DNA of 20,806 nucleotides from the NCBI GenBank assembly GCA_028565635.1, contig JAOXYB010109825.1:1-20806 (forward strand). The letters run 5' to 3'. Under the pieces are notes generated by a model. The model saw nothing but the letters and a program-made list of their open reading frames with translations. It had not been told where the DNA came from and searched no databases. Source of the DNA: Phoronis ovalis (lineage: Eukaryota; Phoronida; Phoronidae). The translations under genes and the position numbers were made by a program. How positions within the stretch are numbered: the first letter of the stretch is position 1; each line of letters starts with the position of its first letter. Shown piece after piece: positions 1-7,624 of the stretch.

Positions 1-123
1 ACTACACGAGGCCTATGCCACCCGGTTATGGCACCATTAAATTGATCTTTTATACACTTATGCCGAATACAAGGTTCATTTCCAACAGCATGTTCTACAT
101 TCTAAGCCCAGAGTTATCAAGAT

Positions 124-139
124 CCGTGGTTTACCACGG
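124..139. repeat. Perfect 7-bp-stem hairpin over the exon 6 donor
   Basis: CCGTGGT (124-130) and ACCACGG (133-139) are exact inverse complements separated by two bases. On the minus strand the candidate SMG8 exon 6 ends CCGTG and the intron starts gtaaac, so the donor GT is inside the stem. The DNA symmetry is certain; folding in the RNA is inferred. Confidence -1.
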
Positions 140-193
140 GTACCGGCTAGTAATTATACTAAATTTGCATTCAATTAATGTTTCTACCAGTGG
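135..193 (-). CDS. SMG8: Probable SMG8 exon 6 (phase conflict with exon 5)
   Basis: Seen: after a good acceptor (ttttattacctgcag) the minus strand reads PLVETLIECKFSIITSRYP and then two bases (TG) before the donor gtaaac. It resembles the SMG8 segment that follows exon 5 in animals (PLLKTAIKDC ... W), and is in the right order. Oddity: exon 5 ends with two bases of a codon (AG), whereas this exon is open only in phase 0. A direct join gives a stop codon (C CAC TGG TAG). The animal alignment leaves about four residues between the two exons, so a roughly 13-nt micro-exon, or a small assembly error, would reconcile them. The donor lies inside a perfect hairpin. Alternatively this is chance similarity in intronic sequence. 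Confidence -1.
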
Positions 194-678
194 CTGCAGG
201 TAATAAAACATATATTTTATTCAGTTATTTTATCTTAGGTATATTTAGAATTATCTAAAATTGCACAGGAATCATTTGTTACTTTTCAAGAATGGGTTCA
301 AATTTTTGGTCATAGTTTACTAAAATTCAACATTTAACCTATATCTACACGGTTAGGGGAATAATAATATACCGGCTGAAATAGTAGAAAAAACTAACTA
401 AGGTGTGAGGTACCGATAATTGTAGGCTATGCACATCAAACTTATAAATAACCATAAAAATAATTGTTCAATCTATACTTATGAATTTTTAACATTTCAT
501 GTTTTACATTATTTATATAGTAAAACAACAACAAATGAACATACAATGTAAAAATGTTAACATCATGTAATCTAACAGTGCCAAACGTCCAAAAATCTTT
601 AACTTATCTAATTTTCTTAAATGAAGCTTTTTCCTATAACAGGTTACTTGTAACAGGAACTGTGACAGTTACTTTTAC
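194..678 (-). other. SMG8 intron 5, AT-rich
   Basis: Between exon 5 (ends 679) and candidate exon 6 (starts 193). It is AT-rich with no ORF of note on either strand. Two 13-nt stretches bounded by AG and GT could be the missing micro-exon (see findings). No repeat or RNA gene was recognised. Confidence -1.
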
Positions 679-3181
679 CTGATATTGTCCAGCGTCCTGA
701 ATAGTCTCACATATGAAATGTCCAACGAAGATCCTGGATTTGTAAGCTAAAACATAGAAATTATCTTTTAGTTAAATGTAATGTGACATTGTTAGTTAAA
801 AACCACTATACGTAAGCAGAAAGCTGCCACGTTATATTTAAAGTTTTTTTGATAATAGCAATTCCGCATGCTGTTCCTATCACATAACACATAACACAAA
901 CAGCATTATTTTTATTAGTTTTCCTATTCGATCTGACAAAATTATAACTTATTACTTGGTGTTAAGTAACATACCACTATTATGTGTGACACATGGAAGA
1001 GAAAGAACAAGGCTCTTGCACTCTTGAATTCTTCATTCTGCCAAAACTTGTACAGATCCTAAAATATAGCAAAATGTTTTCAATGGTAGATTAAAGTGTA
1101 TTTGTTCATTTCGTTTAATTAAAATTAATTATACATCATAATAGTTTTTAATCACAAAAATTACTTACTATAACATGTGGTAATTTATTATGTGGCAAAA
1201 AAAGGAAAAACTATTAATTAGATATTGAGCTAACGTTAGTCAAATGTTGTTAATAGCATTGTTCACAGTAAAAACTCAGTTCATAATAATCCACCAGATG
1301 TCGCCAGTAGTAAGGAATGTGTAGTTTTGGCACAAAGCTCTGATTGCAAGCTTTAAGTTTTCTAGTTCATACTTGATAAGTTAACTTATTAACATTACTG
1401 GAACTGAGTCAATATATGAGGATTTAAAATAAGATCAGTAACTGTCATAAGAATAGTCAGTACCTGTTCAGATAGCTGTTCTGAGCCATGCTCACACAGA
1501 TCAACAAGAACTGTAGTATCTTGGTATGTATGTAGATTCAGATATAATGTTTTCTGCTCTTGATAGTAAAAGCCTTCAACATAACACTACAACAACAAAC
1601 TACAATTAGAAACCGCACATACATACTTAAACAATGAAAGCTAACAATCAAACCTGCTGAAGACATCGTGCTGATAACTATAAGACTTTTTAAATGTATA
1701 TTTCAACTTTTTACCAAATAATTTTTATCCAATAAAATCAATTGGTTTTACCGGAATTTTACTGAAAAAGAAAGAATCTTCATGGACATACATATAACTA
1801 ATTTCATTTGACCATTCTTATAACAAACTTACATTTCATAGAATAAATACAAAATGTTGATCTACATTTGTATTATTTATGCACTGCAGTCAATCTATAA
1901 TTACAAACAATGTTTTGAAAATGAAACTCTTATTTAACAAAGTTTTGAAAAATATCAATTCAACTCTTCTCCAAGTCATTTGTGAAGAACGGTGAAATAT
2001 TACAGTAGTTTTCAATCTACGTACCTTCTGGTAATTGTCTCTCTTTGTTACAATAACACAAAACACAGCTATATTTTGGTGGATAATATTAGAAAGAAGC
2101 CTAGTGCTCATACCTCTGACTGAGTGCTCTTATCTTTACTTTCACAGCAGTCATATCTGTTTGAGAATGCTTCCATACCAATTACGGAGTTAATAATCGA
2201 TGCTCTTGAATTATAAATACTACAGCTCTCTTTGCCAAAAAATGAGGCAACACATATCTTGTCATCTTTAATAGTGTCTGTAAGAGGCCTGAAATGCAAG
2301 AACTGAATATGCACTATGCAATTTACCAACAAAGCATCAACCAAGTTATAATAGTCTCAGGTTTTTCCAATGCAATGTATACAAAATCTATTGAAAACTA
2401 CCAATGATCACAACGGTTGACTGGTAGTATCCTCATATAAAAACAACAAATTTTTTCCTCAGCCTCAACCTTACTGAGAGCTACAGTGCTCTAACCATGA
2501 GGCTGAACCAGGTTAGGAATTAAGTTACATTTCAAGGCTCTGCTGCGTCATTGAGACTCGATGACTCACTTTGAGCGGCACAATATACAACTGGTGGCTA
2601 CTGCCATTTAAAGTGATTATACATACGTGCCACCCTATCGGGGGTATGGTTTTTCAGTGTTCCTGTTTGCAATGGGGTATATATTTCAGCCCTGGACGCT
2701 CGCAACAAGGTATATTTTTAGCTCATTGCTAACAACGTATGGCTCCCGAAAATCATGTTTGCTAACAACGTACGGCTCCCTTAAATCATCAATTTTATTC
2801 TAACTGATATTCAGGGCCGGGATTCAGGGAATTGCAACATAAAAAGATTGCAGTACCGTCAAACATTAGTGGTTAAACTTTCAAGGTCATCAGAGCCAAA
2901 AAAAGGGCGTACGTAAACCCTCGGTATGTAAACTAAAAGTAAAATCAACAAGTCGGATAACTATCACTGTGTTAAAATAATTGGACATACAGCAACCCCA
3001 CAGTAACTTTCTTTTTCCTCAAAAAGTGAGTTGAAAATGAATCCCTTTTAGAATTTCTAATGAATGAGTTTATTGTTCAGCTCATAATTTTTCAAAATGT
3101 GAACCAAATACAATCTTACCACTTTTCCAGCAGATTTTTTGCAGAAATGAAAAATGTTTGCTTTTCATTGGGCGCCGCCAT
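679..3181 (-). CDS. SMG8: SMG8 5' part, exons 1-5 (nonsense-mediated mRNA decay factor), 3' end off window
   Basis: Seen: five minus-strand exons with GT/AG borders join in phase: 3181-3120, 2288-2114, 1586-1464, 1058-975, 746-679, giving 170 residues plus two bases. The start ATG at 3181 is followed by 20 codons; the split codon TG|G (Trp21) joins exon 2. An in-frame TAA lies a few codons upstream of the ATG. Residues 31-40 read KICVASFFGK, matching the EICVVGIFGK segment of animal SMG8. Exon 3 (FYYQEQKTLYLNL), exon 4 (FWQNEEF then LFHVSHIIV) and exon 5 (SLDISYVRLFRTLDNI) follow the SMG8 order YYSQESKVLYL, HEFWKHQEK, SVCHILLL, SFDITYDRVFRALDGL. Known: SMG8 pairs with SMG9 through G-like domains and restrains the SMG1 kinase that phosphorylates UPF1. 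The P-loop here is degenerate, as expected for SMG8. The animal protein is roughly 900-1000 aa, so about 80% lies left of the window. Neighbour KLHL17 is divergent. Family call is firm; each border is my own reading. Confidence -1.
1291..1305 (+). promoter_or_regulatory. CTCF-like motif in SMG8 intron 3
   Basis: CCACCAGATGTCGCC differs from the CTCF core CCASYAGRKGGCRS by one clear base (T for the second G of GGC). It lies in SMG8 intron 3. Only the motif match is seen; binding is unproven and the mismatch is at an important position. Confidence -1.
2445..2525 (-). mobile_element. Degenerate tRNA-derived SINE-like fragment
   Basis: The minus strand contains CAGCCTCATGGTTAGAGCAC, which resembles the 5' D-arm/A-box region of a tRNA (…CTCAGTGGTTAGAGCAC). 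About 20 bases on is GGTTGAGGCTG, a poor version of the B box GGTTCRANNCC. There is no full cloverleaf, so it is not a functional tRNA. A relic of a tRNA-headed SINE is the simplest reading, but family and borders are not determined. Confidence -1.
2728..2790 (+). repeat. 33-bp tandem duplication
   Basis: Copy one starts GCTAACAACGTATGGCTCCC at 2728 and copy two GCTAACAACGTACGGCTCCC at 2761; 19 of the first 20 bases agree and the rest (…AAATCAT) is partly kept. Two copies only, within SMG8 intron 1. Confidence -1.
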
Positions 3182-3184
3182 CTT
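3174..3184 (-). promoter_or_regulatory. YY1/Pho-like site overlapping the SMG8 start codon
   Basis: The minus strand reads AAGATGGCGGC, an exact match to the YY1 consensus AANATGGCGGC, and its ATG is the proposed SMG8 initiator. YY1 sites near transcription starts are known to coincide with start codons in many animal genes. The context also gives a good initiation environment (A at -3, G at +4). It decides the SMG8 start together with the in-phase donor at 3119. Confidence -1.
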
Positions 3185-3373
3185 TCTTTTAACTTTAATT
3201 TACCTATTTTCAATCGCTTACCTTTTTACTAATACCTGTACACCTACTTTTTATCCATACTTAAATTTAAACTTTATTTCTTCATGTCCGTATCAACGTT
3301 TTTTCGTATATTACAAATAAAAATTAATATTTAAAAAAATGTTAATAGTTTTGAGATTAAGCGCCATGGAAAA

Positions 3374-3382
3374 GCGCCATCT
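3374..3382 (-). promoter_or_regulatory. CTCF-like motif AGATGGCGC
   Basis: The minus-strand sequence GTAGATGGCGC fits the Drosophila CTCF core AGRKGGCGC and the SYAGRKGGC part of the vertebrate core. It sits in the divergent promoter, next to the E2F-like site. Motif match only. Confidence -1.
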
Positions 3383-3384
3383 AC

Positions 3385-3392
3385 TTTCCCGC
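3385..3392 (+). promoter_or_regulatory. E2F-like site TTTCCCGC
   Basis: TTTCCCGC, followed by AAAA, matches the E2F/DP consensus TTTSSCGC exactly. It lies near the centre of the SMG8-KLHL17 gap. Function is inferred from the motif and position only. Confidence -1.
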
Positions 3393-3399
3393 AAAATCA

Positions 3400-3551
3400 T
3401 TTAAAATATTGTAAACAAAGGCACATGATCTCTGTGACGACTGAAGTAAAAATCATCTTTAAATCTTATCTCTGGCTCCTAGTTTGACTCAAATCGAGCT
3501 TGAAGCATTCATTGGCAATTACTTATTTTGTAGAATGAATACTTGGAATAA
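3400..3551 (+). other. Candidate KLHL17 5' leader exon (start unknown)
   Basis: A strong donor (gtaagt) at 3552 follows GGAATAA. The first KLHL17 coding exon begins exactly with ATG after an acceptor, so an upstream non-coding exon is required. If this donor is used, the codon before the ATG would be TAA, confirming the ATG as the start. A short upstream ATG at 3535 would then read nine codons (MNTWNKWSA) across the junction and overlap the main start out of frame. The 5' border is arbitrary and no transcript evidence is available. Confidence -1.
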
Positions 3552-4831
3552 GTAAGTAGAATTTATGGTACATTTTGAAAATTTTGTTTGGATCAGCTGG
3601 GACTTGGCGCATTTCCATTTCATTGTGCATTAGATGTATTAACTGTACGACATCTGCCAATCGATGAAGAACAAAGCACTGTCTGAGTTAACTAATTGAG
3701 CGTGTGTTGACTTGTGACTACTGATTACAATAGGATAGGTTTTTCATTTAGAAATAGGGGCAGTACAACTTCGGTATTTATAAATTTGTGATATGACGTG
3801 TAACTGAAAGGTACATATGCAGCGGAGGAAGTTACGATCATGCGTATAATTGAGGTTATGTTGGTGCGCATGTGAGGCATACATTGTGTGTGCTGTATCG
3901 AAATCACTAATTTAATACTTTTAATGCTGGTGATGCTTTGTATAAAAAATAATGATATATCCAAATATTTTGAATGCAACCTCAGGCACCCAGGACAAAT
4001 TGTTTATAGTAGAATAAGTTACTGTATTGAAGTATCAGATTAATGTCATGCTATTTTGTGTAATTCTGCTATTAAACATATTATTTTTGGATGCATGTGC
4101 CATATGTAACTGATTCTTTGGTAAACATCAGTGAAATTTGTATTGCACGTAGCAGTTTGGAGCAGGTTTAATGGAATTTAAAATGATCGCCCGTTTCCAC
4201 TTAATTCTCAGTGCCATCTATTTAATAATTTTCTGCAAAGTTTAATATTGTGTTGAAAAACTTATAGCCATATAAATGCTCAAGCTACTGAACAATCCGA
4301 TCATTATTCTATATTAATTTCACCACCAGAAGATGGAAATACTGCAAGTTAGTTCAGAAGCCTGTTAAAATATACAATATTTTTATGATTAAAGTCCGAA
4401 TAAATGTTCAACAAAGTGTCAATTACCTTGGTGCTGATAATAACATTTATGAACAGGATCATAATTTTAATATAGAGGATATATCAGTTGGTTTGAGATC
4501 CCAGCCAATAATAACCATATATAATTGTGAAAATGAAGTAATACCCCAGGGATCATAACTTTTCCACTAGTCATATGAGAAAGCAGTTATAAATAATTGA
4601 AGTTAAAACTGTGTGGTCATACCAAGAAATGCTGTCTGCATTACATGTGAAGAAATACATGCACTTTACACACCCCTTTATTTATGAAATGTAATCTGGT
4701 AATAGTTAGATTACAGACCCCTTTTATATGGAAATAGAATCACAACACCCTCACATGGAATTTTGCACTTTTCTGTAACTGAAACTAATTTGCAGTGTTT
4801 CTTTTTTCAAAGATTTTGATGGTTAAAAATT

Positions 4832-4846
4832 GCTTCTCGCCCTTTT
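4832..4846 (+). other. U2 snRNA-like 15-mer
   Basis: GCTTCTCGCCCTTTT differs at one base from the strongly conserved 5' segment of U2 snRNA (GCTTCTCGGCCTTTT). The adjacent sequence does not continue as U2: GGCTAAGATC and the branch-site-pairing GTAGTA are absent. It is then followed by a small hairpin (CTTATC 4856-4861 / GATAAG 4873-4878). A diverged U2-derived relic or coincidence; not a functional U2 gene. Confidence -1.
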
Positions 4847-5291
4847 CATTTGTTTCTTATCAGGCGGAAAAAGATAAGTGTATTTCTTCCCACCAGGGTA
4901 TCCTTTCTTAAGTTCACTGTAAACATGGGTCTTTTTAGAAGATGTCTGGTTTTTATTAAGATAACAAGTTTCCTAACACTCAAGTGTTTTTAAACTGCTT
5001 GTATTGAAAAGGATTAATAAACTCAAACATAAATAATTATTTAAGATTAAATATAACTTCTTACAATTTAATAGTGACATGAAGTGACACCGAGAAAACA
5101 AGAGCATATTATTTCTTAGTTACCAACAATTTCAATTATATATCATGTTTGTAATTTATGTCTGGCTCCACAGTTAACACATTATGTAGCCTCCTTACAC
5201 TTAATATAATTCTAAAATTAAATTCATGCTAATGTAAAGTGACTACTCAATAGACAGGGAACACATTATTTAGTACTGTATAATGTTTTTC

Positions 5292-5325
5292 AAATTGCAT
5301 ATATATATATATATATTCGCAATTT
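5292..5325. repeat. (AT)n microsatellite flanked by inverted AAATTGC/GCAATTT
   Basis: An uninterrupted AT run (about 5299-5316) lies between AAATTGC (5292-5298) and GCAATTT (5319-5325), so the whole 34 bp can fold on itself. Simple repeat in the probable KLHL17 intron. Confidence -1.
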
Positions 5326-7624
5326 AATTAGGCTCCGTAATAAATTCAACTAATAGACATTGACACATAATATATCATCTTTAAGTAAATTAATTTGTGG
5401 AAATTAATAAGGACAGCCCAATAAACAAAGGAGAAATTATTTCTAGATAAGTTTCTTTTTTGTACTTTGTAACTTTTTTGTTAGTATACTAGACTCTGAT
5501 ACATTAAAATTTGTCAATTAAATGGCTATTCAGAATATAAGTATATATGGTGACATCCAAAAGAAATTAATTGCTCAGTACCATTCGTTTTTGTTCTATA
5601 CTACTGTTTTTTATTCATGGTATGTATTATTGATTTTAGAAGATTAATTTACTTCATTATCTACCATAGTGCTTTTGTAAAAGATGTTAAAGAAAACAAA
5701 TGAATGGTTATCACTGGAAAGGGTCAAGAGAAGATAGGCATTGATAAATAATGGAATGTCAGTTTGGATAAAGATAAATTGTGTTATTGTTTGCTAATTT
5801 AGCCTTAGGAGTTTAGGTGAACCAATAAGTTGAGAGGTGGATTTAGGGATTTCAGATCTACTTTTACTGCATTATCGAATGTAACATAAATGCTTAAGTG
5901 GGATGAGATATAAAGTATCATCGCAGATACACTCAAAATTTAAAGAAAAGATCCTGGATCCACCATTGAGTTGGTATGTAAAATAGCAGAGTATTTAAGA
6001 AAATTGATTTTGAAGGATTAAAATAAAATGTGTCATCAATAAATAATCAGGTAGACAAATAACATTGAAGATAATATTTATTTCATCATGAGGATGTTTT
6101 TATCCTATTGTATAACCATTATGTTGTTATTTATATGTATTTAGTCATGATTATGACTGGCTTTTCCTGGTACTATGTTAAATATTACAGCTTAATATAA
6201 CACATCACAGGTATGAGTAATATGCCACAAGCTAAGTAGAAGTATTGTCAGGTATAAGGATATACCTAATTATAAAAACATGTTTTAAACTGTATTAAAA
6301 TATTATTGTTATAATATATACCAAATATGATTAATATTCTAATCATACCAATATGGATGATTATGTCATAAAGGTAATTATCAAAATGAATTAGTCATTA
6401 ACATTCTCACTTATTTTAATAACAATGTTAAGATTCACATTTCAATCAATTTTATGATGTAGAAGTATACTATAAAAGTATGGATTTTGACAAGCAAGTA
6501 TTAAAGAGGTTTTTGTGTAAATAAAATCTTGTATCATGTGTAAATTAAAGCTATTGCAGTTGTTGGTTGTGAAGATGCCCTTTGTGACATTGGCATTTAG
6601 CAAATTAGCTTTATTTTTAGTATACCTAAATCAGAAGAGTCACTTAGGCTATTTGCTTCTGTATTATCTACAGTGTGGATTATAGTTATAATAATATGAT
6701 ATTATTATGGTGATGTCAGATGTAGAATCAAACCTGGATGGAACACGTCACCTCCAGATCAAAGGTTAAAAAAGTTCACTATTAATTATAATTTGTTGGT
6801 TAAATTGCTGTTTCCTTGTTAAAACCATCCCCTCTTGTCTAAGTTACAAGTTAAATAAAGACATGTCTAGGTTTATGTATTAACATCACCATCTAGGCAC
6901 ACTGACACTCGCAAAAAAAAAAATGATTAAAACATTTGCACTCCTTGACCCCCAATACATTACACCTGGAAACACCTTTATACTATATTAGATTCCAGCA
7001 TTGTTATGTGTGTAAACTATTATCTTTGCTTATAAAGAATTCAATTGAAAAGCCAGGTTTGGTTTTTTGCTTCAGTAAACATATGATAACATCAGATAGT
7101 GATCTAGTCTCCAGAAAAGATTGTACTAGATGACTGATACTGTGCAGATGCAATGGCATGTTTAAGTGCATTAATTCAAATATCTATGCATATATGTATT
7201 GCATATATATACCTTTTCCTAAAAAGTGTTCAGATACTCCTTCGAACTTGAAAAATAATTTATCGGTGTTTCACCCATATTTTAAATATCTTCCTATTCA
7301 TTTCCCATATTATGGCAGATGAAGCTAGATTTAAAAGCAATAGCCTTGTAGTTGAGATTATTTTTCTTTAGTTTGTTGCCATAATTATATTCTGGACTTG
7401 TAAATAACTCTGATACCCATCAGACTGGTGTGAACTTAGAATCTACCTTTTAGGTGGATATAAGTTACAAACATGGAAAAAAAAACTTTGAGCAAGAGTT
7501 TATACTGTATACACCATTAACACAAAGTTAGCTAATACATCATTCATTACAGTCAGGGAAATGGGTCCGGTTGGCACTTGTTAGTATGACAAAATTATAA
7601 TTAAGTAAATGTTTGTTATTTTAG

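Larger units (their letters stand above)
2289..3119 (-). other. SMG8 intron 1, repeat-bearing
   Basis: An 831-bp intron from donor gtaaga (3119) to acceptor tgcatttcag (2289). It is less AT-rich than its surroundings and holds a degenerate tRNA-like block (about 2453-2515) and a 33-bp tandem duplication (2728-2790). Minus-strand coding potential appears to continue past the acceptor to an ATG at 2344. I regard that as chance readthrough, because the acceptor at 2289 joins exon 1 in perfect phase. Confidence -1.
3182..3551. promoter_or_regulatory. Candidate divergent promoter, SMG8 (-) / KLHL17 (+)
   Basis: The gap between the SMG8 ATG and a candidate KLHL17 leader exon. It contains two AAGCGCCAT copies (3359-3367 and 3372-3380), an E2F-like TTTCCCGC (3385-3392) and a dCTCF-like AGATGGCGC on the minus strand (3374-3382). 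No convincing TATA box is placed at a fixed distance from either gene. The transcription start sites are not visible; the assignment rests on motif clustering and head-to-head gene order. Confidence -1.
3552..7624 (+). other. Long AT-rich non-coding stretch, probable KLHL17 intron
   Basis: About 4.1 kb up to the acceptor ttgttattttag at 7624. Short ORFs on both strands are low-complexity AT translations without family features. Identifiable contents are a U2-like fragment (4832-4846), an AT microsatellite inside an inverted repeat (5292-5325) and short hairpins. Other first exons for KLHL17 could hide here. I see no second gene. Confidence -1.

Noticed and set aside
15-203. Plus-strand 62-codon ORF at the left edge
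   Set aside because: No family features. The opposite strand carries an SMG8-like segment, so this is a shadow frame.
1890-2111. Minus-strand 73-codon ORF just after SMG8 exon 2
   Set aside because: It lies within SMG8 intron 2. Exon 2 joins exon 3 (1586) in phase and with SMG8 similarity, and the peptide has no SMG8 match. The ATG merely overlaps the exon 2 donor region.
2289-2344. ATG at 2344 as the SMG8 start
   Set aside because: An acceptor (tgcatttcag) at 2289-2290 splits this ORF. The upstream exon at 3181-3120 fits the phase exactly and has a better start context, and residues encoded by 2344-2289 do not resemble SMG8.
3060-3320. Plus-strand 86-codon hydrophobic ORF
   Set aside because: Antisense to SMG8 exon 1 and its leader. 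The hydrophobicity comes from AT-rich TTT/CTT runs and there is no recognisable family.
3725-3979. Minus-strand 84-codon ORF
   Set aside because: Low-complexity translation of AT-rich intron. No splice-compatible neighbours and no similarity to a known family.
6936-7133. Plus-strand 65-codon ORF in the long KLHL17 intron
   Set aside because: No domain, no good donor in phase with the BTB exon, and AT-rich composition throughout.
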